The notes: generated from the sequence alone by a model not told the origin. A stretch of 64,000 nucleotides of DNA from Ignavibacteria bacterium (GCA_016709315.1 JADJMZ010000004.1:243094-307093); one strand, 5' to 3'; shown: positions 53,028-62,675, numbered from the stretch's first letter. A program made the numbers and translations.

Positions 53028-53967
53028 TTGATCTGGATTTTATATGAAAAAGTTCTGTAATCTTTTTTAAATAAATATCTTCTGATACTGATTTAATCGT
53101 CCTCAATGTTAAATAAGAAGCGCACGTTCCCATTCTGATTGCTTCATGTTTAGAATATCCGTTCATTAATCCGAAAATAAAACCTGCATTGAATGAATCT
53201 CCTGCCCCGTTAGGTTCGGCTATTTTAGTTTTCAAAGCTTTGCACTTTGTAACTGTTCTGTCTGCTGTTTCTATAAGACTAACTCCTGAACTTCCTTTCT
53301 TTAGTATAATATGACCGAAGCTCTGAAGCACTTCTCTTTGTTTTTTATTTTTGAAACCTGCTGAAATATCAATCTTTCCGAATATGCTTTTGAATTCATT
53401 TTCATTCACTGAGAGATAATCAATTTTTCTTTTTAAATTCTTAATTACAATTGCCTTCTCTGATGAAACTGCATCGGCAAAAACCGGAATTTGTTTTCTG
53501 TCCGAAAGTTCGATGATTTCCTCTATTACATCTTCTTTAAGATTTGCGTCTATTACGATCATAGAACTGTTCTCAAGTATTGTTTTAACTGACCTTATAT
53601 ATTTCAAATTCGTTTTACCGGATGATTCACTCATATCATTTACCGCGTAAAAAATTTTATTCGCTTCAGATGAAACCGATAGATACTTTGCAGTTTCTAC
53701 AGAAGCGCATTTATTAATGAATTCTGTATTTACGCCTGATCTTTTAGATTCTCTTATTATATAATTTCCAAAATAATCATCACCGGTGGTGCCGAACAAA
53801 TAGACTTTCATCCCGAGCCGCGCCATATTTTCTGCAATATTTCTTGCAACTCCACCGGGAGTGAATATAATTTTTCCTTTATAAGAATCACCAGCACTTT
53901 TTCCGGAATCAGCTATACCTTTTATATCAATGTTGATTCCGCCTATAACGGAAATTTGTTTTTTCAA
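53017..53967 (-). CDS. PfkB-family kinase, probable pseudouridine kinase
   Basis: A 316-residue ribokinase-fold enzyme. It has an N-terminal glycine-rich 'ISVIGGINIDIKGIAD', 'TPGGVARNIAENMARLG' and the catalytic anion-hole motif 'GAGDSFNAGFIFGL' with Asp as base. Its overlap with psuG, plus 'GGINID', supports PsuK (pseudouridine to pseudouridine 5'-phosphate). Without the neighbour it would only be called a PfkB kinase. Both genes sit downstream of amt on the same strand, after amt's terminator. Confidence 0.85.
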   Translation of the reverse strand: MKKQISVIGGINIDIKGIADSGKSAGDSYKGKIIFTPGGVARNIAENMARLGMKVYLFGTTGDDYFGNYIIRESKRSGVNTEFINKCASVETAKYLSVSSEANKIFYAVNDMSESSGKTNLKYIRSVKTILENSSMIVIDANLKEDVIEEIIELSDRKQIPVFADAVSSEKAIVIKNLKRKIDYLSVNENEFKSIFGKIDISAGFKNKKQREVLQSFGHIILKKGSSGVSLIETADRTVTKCKALKTKIAEPNGAGDSFNAGFIFGLMNGYSKHEAIRMGTCASYLTLRTIKSVSEDIYLKKITELFHIKSRSNEF

Positions 53968-54024
53968 TATTTTTATTAGAAAATTTGCGGATACGTAAAT
54001 TGAGTTTACTCACTTATAAAAAAT

Positions 54025-54054
54025 ATTGCATGCCCCGTTGAAGAGACATGCAAT
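54025..54054 (-). terminator. Terminator of amt
   Basis: ATTGCATG (54025-54032) pairs with CATGCAAT (54047-54054); on the minus strand the hairpin is followed by ATTTTTT. It lies 23 bp after the amt stop. Confidence 0.8.
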
Positions 54055-54077
54055 AATATCATTATGATTAACACAAA

Positions 54078-55355
54078 CTACATTGCGTCAGTATAAGCGT
54101 GTTCACCGTGAAGAATTTCATCGAGTCCGATTTCTTCTTCCGCCCTGGTAAGTTTTACCGGCGTGATTCTGTCAATGATCCAGAGCATTACCCATGTAAA
54201 ACCAAATGCATAGATTGAACTAATGACAACTGCCAGAATCTGTTTTATAAAAAATCCCGAATCGCCGTAAAGCAGACCGTTAGAACCGTTTGCATTTACA
54301 GCTACCGTTCCGAATACACCGAGAAGAATAATTCCGATCATGCCTCCGACTCCGTGGACTCCCCAAACGTCAAGGGCGTCATCCCATCCAAGTTTGTTCT
54401 TCAGAGCTACTGCAAAATAACAAACTAATCCTGCAAGTATTCCGATAATTACAGCGGAAGTAGTAGTAACATAACCCGCAGCCGGTGTAATTGTTGCCAG
54501 TCCTGCAACTGCACCCGTCAGCAGTCCGACAAACTTTGGTTTTTTCTCGATCCACCATGCAAGCAAGATCCATACTACTGCAGCGAAAGATGCGGCTAAA
54601 TCAGTATTCAGAAATGCATTGGCAGTTACACTGTCAACTGCAAATTCGCTTCCTGCATTAAAACCGTACCATCCGAACCAGAGCAAACCCGTACCGAGCG
54701 CGATAAGCGGAATGCTGTGCAAGCCCTGATCGACAATTTTTCTTTTGCCTACATAAAGTACCGAAGCAAGAGCTGCCATACCTGCAATGTTATGAACAAC
54801 TATTCCTCCCGCAAAATCCTTTACTCCCCAATTCCAGAGAATTCCTCCGCCCCACATCATGTGTACAAACGGAAAATAAACCAGCAAAAGCCAGAGAGTC
54901 AGGAAAATTAAGTATGCAGCAAATTTTACACGGTTTGCAAATGCGCCTGTGATAAGAGCAGGAGTGATGATGGCAAACATCATCTGGTAAGCGGCAAAAA
55001 CTATCATTGGAATTCCTGCATTACCGTATATGGGGATATTGCCTGCAGCCGTAGATACGGCTGAACTTGTATTCAAGTCAATACCACTCATGAAAACCCA
55101 GTTAAAATTGCCGACGATACCACCAAGTAAATCAGTACCGTCAACACAATTACCACTGAAGCACATTGAAAACCCGAAAAGATACCACATTACTGTTGTC
55201 CAGCCCATTGATACAAAACTCTGTATCATAATGGCAAGGACGTTTTTTCTTCCGACGAGACCGCCGTAGAAAAATGCCAGACCCGGAGTCATTAACATTA
55301 CAAGACTCGTAGCCAGCAGCATGAAACCGGTATTACCGGTATCCCAGTTGGGCAT
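54078..55355 (-). CDS. amt: Ammonium transporter Amt
   Basis: A 425-residue membrane channel with eleven TM helices carrying ammonium into the cell. Signatures are 'MTPGLAFFYGGLVGRKN' at the N-terminus, 'GGIVVHNIAGMAALASVLYVGKRK' (pore His) and 'DVWGVHGVGGMIGIILLGVFG' (second pore His). There is no signal peptide of the longer Amt type. No glnK/P-II gene is adjacent. It has one of the few perfect Shine-Dalgarno sites in the window. Confidence 0.96.
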   Translation of the reverse strand: MPNWDTGNTGFMLLATSLVMLMTPGLAFFYGGLVGRKNVLAIMIQSFVSMGWTTVMWYLFGFSMCFSGNCVDGTDLLGGIVGNFNWVFMSGIDLNTSSAVSTAAGNIPIYGNAGIPMIVFAAYQMMFAIITPALITGAFANRVKFAAYLIFLTLWLLLVYFPFVHMMWGGGILWNWGVKDFAGGIVVHNIAGMAALASVLYVGKRKIVDQGLHSIPLIALGTGLLWFGWYGFNAGSEFAVDSVTANAFLNTDLAASFAAVVWILLAWWIEKKPKFVGLLTGAVAGLATITPAAGYVTTTSAVIIGILAGLVCYFAVALKNKLGWDDALDVWGVHGVGGMIGIILLGVFGTVAVNANGSNGLLYGDSGFFIKQILAVVISSIYAFGFTWVMLWIIDRITPVKLTRAEEEIGLDEILHGEHAYTDAM

Positions 55356-55360
55356 AATTA

Positions 55361-55367
55361 CCTCCTT
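55361..55367 (-). promoter_or_regulatory. Strong ribosome binding site of amt
   Basis: On the minus strand AAGGAGG lies five bases before the amt ATG. Most other genes in the window show no such site, so amt is probably translated efficiently. Confidence 0.8.
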
Positions 55368-55470
55368 TTAAGTTTTTAAAGAACGAGATGTTTTTACAAA
55401 ATTAATTAAATATGAAAAGAGTAACAATTAATAAAAAATATTTATCTGGGGGGATTTGAACTGAAGATTT

Positions 55471-56319
55471 CTATCCGGGATTTTTGACTGCAAGTACAGG
55501 TATGTCCGATAAACTTATTACGGATTCGCTGACTCTGTCCGTGAAGAATAATGAAAGTCCTTTTTTCTTTTTAATTCCTATCGAGATCAAATCTGCATTT
55601 ATGCTGTTTGCATATCTTACTATTGATTCTTCTGTGTTTTTACCTGCTCTGATAACTATGCTGAAGTCTGCGGAAAAATTCTTTTTGAATTTTTCAATTC
55701 TTGATTTGACTGTTTCATATTCCTCAAATTTTGATTTAGTATTTATGTACAATAGTCTTATTGAAGCATTTTTTTCTTTAAGAAAACTGTTTACCTGTGA
55801 AAACACTTTCACAGAATCTTCGGAAAAATCAGATGCAAAAATTACTTTTTTTATTTTCGAAGCATTAGCTGATTTTTTCACAATGAGAAGCGGTAAATCC
55901 GTCAGCCGCAATACTCTTTCTGTGTTAGCGCCGATTTTAATTTTATCTGATTTTTCTCCGTCTCCCATAATAATTAAATCCGGCATTAGCTCCTCTGCAA
56001 AATCCAGTATCCCGTTGTAAATGTTTTTTGCAATAATTACTCTGCAAATTACTTTGGAAGTTTCGGCGAAATAACTTTCCTTCATTGCGTTCAAAAATGA
56101 TAAAGATGCATCACAGATTTTTTTGACCGCGCTTTTTAGTTCTTTATGATACAAATTATAATCGCTTAATTCGGCTACATAAAACTCCGGAAGTACTGCA
56201 GAATGAAAAAGATAAATTTTTGTGTCAGGAGCATTTGACAGTTCGGCAGCGTAACGGATTGCTGATTCGGAATTCCCGGATAAATCAACAGGTACTAAAA
56301 TTATTTTCTTTTGTGACAT
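55471..56319 (-). CDS. Double universal stress protein (UspA) domain protein
   Basis: A 282-residue protein from ATG at 56319 ('MSQKKIILVPVDLSGNSE'). A longer frame runs 41 codons upstream, but its sequence is atypical and includes a repeat, so I discount it. Two UspA folds are present: about 3-145 and about 155-280. Each starts with a hydrophobic strand and an Asp ('ILVPVDLSG', 'VIFASDFSED'). The second ends with 'DLISIGIKKKKGLSLFFTDRVSESVI'. The ATP motif G-2x-G-9x-G(S/T) is not clearly intact, so nucleotide binding is uncertain. It stands 115 bp upstream of amt. Confidence 0.88.
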   Translation of the reverse strand: MSQKKIILVPVDLSGNSESAIRYAAELSNAPDTKIYLFHSAVLPEFYVAELSDYNLYHKELKSAVKKICDASLSFLNAMKESYFAETSKVICRVIIAKNIYNGILDFAEELMPDLIIMGDGEKSDKIKIGANTERVLRLTDLPLLIVKKSANASKIKKVIFASDFSEDSVKVFSQVNSFLKEKNASIRLLYINTKSKFEEYETVKSRIEKFKKNFSADFSIVIRAGKNTEESIVRYANSINADLISIGIKKKKGLSLFFTDRVSESVISLSDIPVLAVKNPG

Positions 56320-56766
56320 GATTAAAACTATTATAATTTCTTTTAAAATTACATACAAAATTTCAGCGGCTTGTTTAGAAGTGAGCTCAAGTTCTTTTCT
56401 CTCGCAGATTTGCGCAGATGTTCTCTCGCAGATATCCGCCACGAACTTTATTTATCAATATTTGCAAATTTCAATATTGATATCATGTTTATTGCCAGTT
56501 AATGCAGATTACACTTAATAAATTTATATTTACCAAAAAAATCCATGGGTAAGTCATAATCTGAAGCGCTATTTTAATTTAAAATTTTGCGGAAAGAACA
56601 TATCAATCATTTTATGATCAACAAGAAAAAAAAGATTTGAATTTATTTCATTAAAATTATAAAGTAATACAGCAGGATAATTGTATTGAATGACAATGAC
56701 CGTTTACAAATATTTACAAAAAGGCAGAAATCTTATGCTTAATTTTATGAAAATAAAACTATACTC
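56320..56766. other. Intergenic region, 447 bp
   Basis: No gene is supported. It contains the direct repeat TTCTCTCGCAGAT (56397-56409 and 56421-56433) and a perfect 10-bp inverted repeat (56453-56482). It must hold promoters for the Usp gene and the downstream secreted protein. Confidence 0.5.
56453..56482. repeat. Perfect 10-bp inverted repeat
   Basis: TATCAATATT (56453-56462) and AATATTGATA (56473-56482) are separated by TGCAAATTTC. There is no T run. It could be an operator or a hairpin in the divergent spacer. Confidence 0.55.
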
Positions 56767-57498
56767 ATGACGGGAATATTTTTAAAATCCGCAGTTATAG
56801 TATTTATATTTACGACAAGTCCTTTTGCTCAGATGAAACAGGACTTCACTCCAATCTTTAAAGAGATCATCAGACCTCCTCAAAACTGCGCTGAAGCTGA
56901 TGCTATGACTATAAAGGATTCGACAGGAAAAGAATTGATCCTAAGTAAGCTGATCACAGATCAGAAAATAAAATTTGAAACAATTCAGAAAGATATTTCA
57001 TATTCGATAAAGGCAGTTGAAAATGATGAACAGAGAATGCCAATGCCTCCGGGTGATCTTGGTCCGCTTGGTGACATACAGATGCCTGAAGATTTCAGGA
57101 AGATGAAAAAGATTATGGATAAATGCAGGTCCGCGTCAGATGAAATTTCGGCTGTGAAAGACAAGCTAAAAAATGAAATAATCGTTCTACAGGACAGTCT
57201 GAACAGAAAGCTAAAACTTACAAAGTCGGAAGACAGGGAATCAAGGAAAATTCTTGCAGATGAGTTTTTGAATTCAGTGGAAACTGAATTTGATAATGAG
57301 ATCATCACCATTGAACTAAAGTCAGCAATTATTGATAAAGCGGTTAAGCAGTATTTTTCAAATAAGGATTTGCTTATCCCTCCATTAATGATCACTTTGC
57401 TAAAGTCACAGCAGACTGAGATCAATGCGGCGATCTTTCTTTTGAAAATTACGGAAGAGTGCGTTAAGATCGGTTCGAAATTTTATTTTGAGAACTGA
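56767..57498 (+). CDS. Secreted hypothetical protein, 243 aa
   Basis: I do not recognise this family. It has a signal peptide (1-21, ending 'TTSPFAQM'), then a mostly helical, Lys/Glu-rich body with probable coiled coils (about 120-165). A proline-rich stretch 'MPMPPGDLGPLGDIQMPED' lies near 95-113. Three cysteines are present in the mature part (C41, C121 and one near 235). No T9SS domain is present, so it is likely periplasmic. It is followed after 178 bp by the first YCF48-like gene. Confidence 0.6.
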   Translation: MTGIFLKSAVIVFIFTTSPFAQMKQDFTPIFKEIIRPPQNCAEADAMTIKDSTGKELILSKLITDQKIKFETIQKDISYSIKAVENDEQRMPMPPGDLGPLGDIQMPEDFRKMKKIMDKCRSASDEISAVKDKLKNEIIVLQDSLNRKLKLTKSEDRESRKILADEFLNSVETEFDNEIITIELKSAIIDKAVKQYFSNKDLLIPPLMITLLKSQQTEINAAIFLLKITEECVKIGSKFYFEN

Positions 57499-57676
57499 CA
57501 TATCAGCTTTTTCAATTATGAAAATATTATAGAGCAAATATAAAACTCAAATAGTCTTTCCCGTGCTTCCAAAAACTTTATTCCGGACTTTATACTTCAG
57601 TATCTTATTGAACAATAACTGCATTGTACACTAAACCCCCAACAGGTAAATTTACATAACTCAAATTCATATCAAT

Positions 57677-58965
57677 ATGAATTTACTCATCAGAAAATAT
57701 CTTCCCTCAAAAATTAAATTAATAGTTTCATTATTTATTTTTTTTTCTCTTTTTAAAAATTCGGAAAGTTTTTCTCAGTGGTATGTTCAGTATTATTCCC
57801 CAAATCATTTTACTGTTGATGTAAGGTTTATTAATAAAAAATAGGATGGGCTTGCGGAAGCAGCGCAATATTAAAAACTACTAACGGAGGCAATAACTGG
57901 TTTCAGCAGAATAATCCTACTTCAGGTTACCTCACTCAAATTCATCCCGTAAATGACAGCGTGGTATATATCTGCGGTTGGTATGTAATACTTAAAACAA
58001 CTGACGGAGGTAATAACTGGAACATAGTCAGAGTCGGACAGGATCAGGCGCCTCAGCTTGACGGACTATGGTTCATCAATGAAGAGACGGGATGGTTCTG
58101 CGGTGACAGAGTAGTAATGAGGACTACTAACGGGGGAAATACTTTTATAGATTCAACACGATTATCAAATTCAACTTATGACATACATTTCAAAAATGAT
58201 TCAACAGGTGTTATTGCCGGATATTCAAAAATGTTCAGAACTACAAACTCAGGTACAAACTGGTACTCTGTAATACTCCCTTCTACAGTTGCAACTCCAT
58301 TTTGTGACAGAGTTACATTTATTGGAGATACCGGATGGACAGCAAGCTGGGGGAATATTGTATTTAGAACTACAAACTATGGAGTAAGCTGGGATAGTAT
58401 TACAAGAATTCCCAGATCTAACAGCAGTGATGCAACTTATTGTATTGAGTTTTCAAATAAAAACACAGGATACTCCGGAGGTGATAATGGTAAGATTTAC
58501 AGAACGACAAACGGGGGTTTTAACTGGACATTGTCGGCAAATTTAGGTGTCGGACCTTTTACCTCAATATACTCTTTAAATGATTCTAATGTATGGGCTG
58601 TCGGAGGACCGGGAAGCAATTATATTATATTTACAAGTAACGGAGGATTAACTTTCATAAACAATAATTCTCTTAATGAAATTAAAATTTTTAATCTTAA
58701 ACAGAATTACCCCAACCCGTTTAATTCAGAAACAAATATAGAATATTTATTATTAAAATCAGGATTTGTGACAATAAAGATTTATAGCTTAATGGGTAAA
58801 GAATTAATGTGCCTGGTAAATGAATTCAAACAGGCGGGAAGATATGAAATTTCATTTGACGGTTCGAATCTCCCGAGCGGAGTTTATTATTACAAGATCA
58901 AAGCGGGTTCGCCTCGCGACGCGGGAGGATTTGAGCAGGTAAGGAAGATGCTTCTTATCAAATAA
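57677..58965 (+). pseudogene. YCF48-like beta-propeller T9SS protein, frameshifted
   Basis: The first copy of three tandem paralogues. It starts at ATG 57677 with a signal peptide and '...VRFINKK', then stops at TAG 57842. The protein continues in another frame as 'GWACGSSAILKTTNGG'. Adding one A to the A6 run at 57836-57841 joins them. The rest (to 58965) is a YCF48/BNR-type propeller with repeated 'KTTNGGNNW' boxes and a C-terminal T9SS domain ('NYPNPFNSETNIEY'). The complete product would be about 430 residues. YCF48-like folds in secreted bacterial proteins have no known enzymatic role. Confidence 0.75.
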
Positions 58966-58980
58966 AATTTTAAAATTCTG

Positions 58981-59006
58981 CTTACCCAGGCCGTGGCTTG
59001 GGTAAG
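58981..59006. repeat. Hairpin after the first YCF48-like gene
   Basis: CTTACCCAGG (58981-58990) pairs with CTTGGGTAAG (58997-59006), one G-T pair, 6-nt loop. No T run follows. A degenerate copy of the right arm ('GGCTTGGGAAAGAGAAG') is at 59031-59047. Confidence 0.5.
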
Positions 59007-59145
59007 AGAAATAAAACTTTCGTAAGCTGGGGCTTGGGAAAGAGAAGTAAAAAAATTTGCATTAGTTTTTTTCGGATTCTCTTATCTTTTATATTTGCAA
59101 ATTTTTGGATCACCAACAGCGGCAAGAAAATAAATTTTATGAATC

Positions 59146-60378
59146 ATGAAAAAAATAATTTTAAAGTTGATCATATTCCAGTGTTCGATATGCATTGCGG
59201 AGGCGCAATGGATTATCCAGCCGACTGGAAATATACATGATATACGAGATGTCGAGTTTATTAACAGGTATACAGGATGGGCTTGCGGTGATAATTATAT
59301 ATATAAAACAACAAATGGAGGTAACAATTGGATTGAGCAGTCGCATCCTTATGCATATACAATTCAACAGATATTTCCGGTAAACGACAGTGTGGTTTAT
59401 GCTTGCGGTTGGTGGAATTTTATGAAAACAATAAACGGAGGAAACAACTGGACAGCTTTTTTTGCAGGAGGAACAGGACAAGGATTACCCGTACTTGAAG
59501 CTTTATATTTCATAGATGAAAATACAGGCTGGCTCGCAGGTAATGTAGTTGTAATGAAAACCACAAACGGTGGAAATTCTTTTGTCGATTCTATGAGGAT
59601 TGAAGGAGATGTTCGTGATATTTATTTTAAGGATTCATTGAATGGAGTTGCATGCGGTATGGTAGCAGATTTCCAAAAGACAACAAATGGAGGGAGAAGT
59701 TGGAATGAATTAGAAATAATAAAAAATGGTTGGCTTTATGACTTCATTCGTCTCGGTATTATAAATGATAATGTCTGGGTTGGAGGTAAGTCTATTTATA
59801 AATCCACAAATTTCGGAATTTCTTTTGATAGCATTGGTTTAGTTCCAACATTCTTCGAAAATGTGACTATGTATGGTTTATCTTTTACTTCAAACACTAC
59901 AGGATACACCGCAGGTAATAGAGGTGAAATGTATAAAACAACTGACGGGGGTTATAACTGGAAAAGAGAAAACTGTGGAACATCAACTTCAATAATATTT
60001 TCAATTGAAGCATATAATGACAGTGTTGTCTGGGCATCGAGAGGAAACGGTACAATTATTCACACTGTAAATGGCGGACAAACATATATTAAGAAATTGA
60101 ATTCATTTCAAACTGCTATTTATAAACTTTGTCAAAACTATCCAAATCCATTTAATCCAACAACCAATATTGAATTTGCAATTCCGAAAGATAATTTTGT
60201 TAGTTTAAAAATTTATAATCTGCTTGGAAAAGAGATTATGAGCTTATTAAATGAATTCAAACAGGCGGGAAGTTATTCAGTTACATTTGACGCGGCAAAT
60301 TATCCGTCAGGAGTATATTATTATAAAATAAAATCAGGGTCTTTCGTTCAGGTGAGGAAGATGGTTTTGATCAGGTGA
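59146..60378 (+). CDS. YCF48-like beta-propeller T9SS protein
   Basis: The only intact copy of the three tandem paralogues, 410 residues. Signal peptide 1-20 ends 'CIAEAQW'. The propeller (about 21-325) has repeated 'GWACGDNYIYKTTNGG'-style blades as in YCF48/HCF136 photosystem II assembly factors and BNR proteins; photosynthesis is not implied. The T9SS sorting domain starts near 328 ('NYPNPFNPTTNIEF') and ends 'VRKMVLIR'. ATG is followed by A7 and reads straight on. A terminator lies 23 bp downstream. Confidence 0.88.
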   Translation: MKKIILKLIIFQCSICIAEAQWIIQPTGNIHDIRDVEFINRYTGWACGDNYIYKTTNGGNNWIEQSHPYAYTIQQIFPVNDSVVYACGWWNFMKTINGGNNWTAFFAGGTGQGLPVLEALYFIDENTGWLAGNVVVMKTTNGGNSFVDSMRIEGDVRDIYFKDSLNGVACGMVADFQKTTNGGRSWNELEIIKNGWLYDFIRLGIINDNVWVGGKSIYKSTNFGISFDSIGLVPTFFENVTMYGLSFTSNTTGYTAGNRGEMYKTTDGGYNWKRENCGTSTSIIFSIEAYNDSVVWASRGNGTIIHTVNGGQTYIKKLNSFQTAIYKLCQNYPNPFNPTTNIEFAIPKDNFVSLKIYNLLGKEIMSLLNEFKQAGSYSVTFDAANYPSGVYYYKIKSGSFVQVRKMVLIR

Positions 60379-60824
60379 AAATTATTATGTTAATATTAAC
60401 TAAGCCGGATTTGAGATTATTCAGATCCGGCTTTTTATATTGCAGTAAAGCCCTTTTAAATATTATACAACAAACACAGTCACTACTCCGGCTTAATCAT
60501 ATTGGGTTATTCTCCTTAATTTACGAATTACAAAACCCTTACAAAAAATTCATTTCTTTTACATTCTAATTAAAAGTTAATCATGTATTCTTTTTCAGCA
60601 TGTATTTGCTTTGAGGAGTAGCGGGGTACGCAATATGTTTTGATTCAAATCTGACAGCAGGAGTTAACTTATGTACATAGAAAAGTAACTTACATTCGCA
60701 TTCATTTATATTTACATTAATAAAAAAAATCTTCCCCAATAAGTAAAAACATTCTCGCACCAGAGTACAGGTTTTAGTTTTTTACTATATTTAAAATATC
60801 CTCAATTATCTAAATAAAATTATT
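60379..60824. other. Intergenic region, 446 bp
   Basis: It contains the hairpin terminator at 60402-60437 and then about 390 bp of AT-rich sequence in which I see no gene, tRNA or clear repeat. The promoter of the next gene should be in its right part. Confidence 0.5.
60402..60437 (+). terminator. Rho-independent terminator after the second YCF48-like gene
   Basis: AAGCCGGAT (60402-60410) pairs with ATCCGGCTT (60425-60433), followed by TTTT. Confidence 0.85.
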
Positions 60825-61850
60825 ATGAGAAAAATAATTTTTATTGCAATTATAATTTGCATTTCATTTCAAATCGCAGAAGCTCAATGGATAAAACAAT
60901 ATCAAAATACCACCAGTGTCGGACTTCATGATGTAAAGTTCATTAATGAAACTACAGGCTGGGCTTGCGGAGACGGTATCATTCTGAAAACAACTAATGC
61001 TGGAACTGAATGGGTAGCTCAGCCTCATTTAGCAACTAACAAAGCTCTTTTCAGCATTTCACCCGTTGATTCAATGACAGTTTATTGTGTTGGTTATTTT
61101 GAAACAATTTTAAAGACTACAAACGGCGGAACAACCTGGGACACACTTAGAAATGGACCTTTTGGACAAGGCACAAGTTATCAAGGAACATTTTTTCTAA
61201 ATAAAGATACGGGTTGGATTTGCGGAACTCTAGGAGCAATTTTAAAAACCACAAACGGTGGTGTGAGCTTTGAGTACAATCCAATTTTTTGGGGTTATAC
61301 AAAAGATATGTATTTTATAAATGCAAATACGGGATTACTCTGCGGGGATTTCGGTGGAATGTTTAAAACCACAAACGGCGGATTGAATTGGTCAAGAAAG
61401 ACAATTCCTTATTGGAATGGAATCGGAGATTTCAGAAAACTTTCTGTAATAAACAATCAATACGTTTTTGTTGGTGAAGACGGAAGGCGGGTATTCAGAA
61501 GCACAAATTTCGGAGACACTTGGGACAGCATTGGATATATTGCAGGAGCTAATCAGCCATACGTTTGCCGGTTTTCCAGTTTGAATACCGGCTGGGTTGG
61601 AGGAACATTCGGAGAACTTTATAAATCAACAGATGCAGGAGCTACCTGGAGAAGAGAAAATACAAACGGTGACATTCGATATATTGGAGCAATGTACTTT
61701 TTAAGCGATTCTGTAGGATGGGCAGTGGGCGGTAATACAAAAATATTTTATACTACAACGGGAGGACTGACTTTTATCAAAAATGAAAACTCCGGTATTA
61801 TTAATCATTATAAACTTCATCAGAATTATCCGAATCCGTTTAATCCATGA
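60825..61850 (+). CDS. YCF48-like beta-propeller protein, N-terminal piece of frameshifted gene
   Basis: A 341-residue piece and third tandem paralogue. Signal peptide 1-20 ends 'IAEAQW', as in the second copy. Blades repeat 'GWACGDGIILKTTNAG', 'ILKTTNGGTTW' and 'MFKTTNGGLNW'. The frame ends at TGA 61848-61850 directly after 'NYPNPFNP', in the middle of the T9SS signature. The next frame resumes 'MTMIKYDLP', which is exactly what should follow. One missing A ('CCAATG' read as 'CCATG') explains the break. Complete length would be about 419 residues. Confidence 0.75.
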   Translation: MRKIIFIAIIICISFQIAEAQWIKQYQNTTSVGLHDVKFINETTGWACGDGIILKTTNAGTEWVAQPHLATNKALFSISPVDSMTVYCVGYFETILKTTNGGTTWDTLRNGPFGQGTSYQGTFFLNKDTGWICGTLGAILKTTNGGVSFEYNPIFWGYTKDMYFINANTGLLCGDFGGMFKTTNGGLNWSRKTIPYWNGIGDFRKLSVINNQYVFVGEDGRRVFRSTNFGDTWDSIGYIAGANQPYVCRFSSLNTGWVGGTFGELYKSTDAGATWRRENTNGDIRYIGAMYFLSDSVGWAVGGNTKIFYTTTGGLTFIKNENSGIINHYKLHQNYPNPFNP

Positions 61851-62083
61851 CAATGATTAAATATGACCTTCCAAATGACAATTTTGTAATGATTAAGATT
61901 TATGATATACTCGGTAAAGAATTATTGAACTTAGTAAATGAATTCAAACAGGCGGGAAGTTATACTGTTACATTTGATGCGACAAATTATCCAAGTGGAG
62001 TTTATTATTATAAAATAAAAACAGGCTCGCATAGCGGAGCAGGTTCTTTCGTTCAGGTGAGGAAGATGATCCTTATTAAGTAA
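61847..62083 (+). CDS. T9SS sorting-domain piece of the same frameshifted gene
   Basis: A 78-residue piece that contains only the body of a type A sorting domain, without a signal peptide: 'KIYDILGKELLNLVNEFKQAG' style core and final 'VRKMILIK'. Its 'FKQAGSYTVTFDATNYPSGVYYYKIK' region is nearly identical to the two neighbouring paralogues. It is not an independent gene. A terminator follows 40 bp after the stop. Confidence 0.7.
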   Translation: MTMIKYDLPNDNFVMIKIYDILGKELLNLVNEFKQAGSYTVTFDATNYPSGVYYYKIKTGSHSGAGSFVQVRKMILIK

Positions 62084-62122
62084 TTTTTAAGTAAATATAC
62101 AATAATTATTATCCTTATAAGA

Positions 62123-62152
62123 AAGAAGCAATCAGAGATGATTGCTTCTTTT
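62123..62152 (+). terminator. Strong hairpin terminator after the third YCF48-like gene
   Basis: AAGAAGCAATCA (62123-62134) pairs perfectly with TGATTGCTTCTT (62139-62150) around loop GAGA, followed by TTGTTT. Confidence 0.85.
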
Positions 62153-62288
62153 GTTTAAAACCATAAATAATATACTTCTACAGAATATAAGCCTGATAAT
62201 TAATGCGTTATTTCAATTTAAGTTTACAAAGATAGCAGAGAAATTTAATTAACTTAAGTAGAATAGTTCAAAATTGAAAACAAGAGCT

Positions 62289-62321
62289 CGCCACTAATTT
62301 CACCAATTGACACGAATTTGA
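62289..62321 (+). repeat. CGCCAC-AATT-CAC dispersed repeat, copy A
   Basis: The pattern is CGCCACtAATTtCACcAATTgACACgAATT. It matches copy B (62642-62674, opposite strand) at about 27 of 33 positions. Confidence 0.6.
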
Positions 62322-62371
62322 ATTAGACACTCTCTCCCATTGACAGAGTCCGTCTCAAATCTAAGATTTTT

Positions 62372-62439
62372 CCACAAAGACTCCAAGACACTAAGGTTAA
62401 AAGTTTAAAAACAGAAATCTTTGTGACTTTGAGTCTCGT
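62372..62439. repeat. Paired inverted repeat (CAAAGACTCYAAG family), second locus
   Basis: CACAAAGACTCCAAGACAC (from 62373) faces CTTTGTGACTTTGAGTCTCG (62419-62438), with about 20 bp between. It has the same arrangement and motif as 51874-51936. Confidence 0.55.
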
Positions 62440-62604
62440 ATGTTACAAAAAGTTTTTTGAAAATGTATTGTGAAATAGTTAAAATACGGTAGGAGATTTT
62501 ATTCCATACTTTGCTGCAAACTTTTTAGTGACCAAAAACACGACTTTTCCAACTGATTAAATAAATTTACTATAGTTAAACTCTTCAAAAATGAAACAAT
62601 AACT

Positions 62605-62675
62605 CGCCGCTTATTACACTAATATGAAAAAAATATTGAAATATAATTAGTGTAAATTAGTGTAATTCGTGGCGG
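62605..62675 (-). repeat. CGCCAC-AATT-CAC repeat, copy B, in an imperfect palindrome
   Basis: ATTACACTAAT (62613-62623) faces two direct copies of ATTAGTGTAA (62646-62655 and 62656-62665). CGCCGC on the left and GGCGG on the right close an imperfect palindrome. Confidence 0.6.

Noticed and set aside
55484..56020. 178-codon plus-strand frame
   Set aside because: Antisense to the double-Usp gene, no recognisable domain.
56320..56442. 41-codon N-terminal extension of the Usp protein
   Set aside because: It encodes a repeat-derived peptide and the Usp domain starts right at the ATG at 56319.
57961..58965. Independent start of the first YCF48-like protein at GTG 57961
   Set aside because: Propeller sequence in the same frame begins well upstream, so this is only an internal position in a frameshifted gene.
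60375..60569. 64-codon frame after the second YCF48-like gene
   Set aside because: It runs through the terminator hairpin and has no family resemblance.
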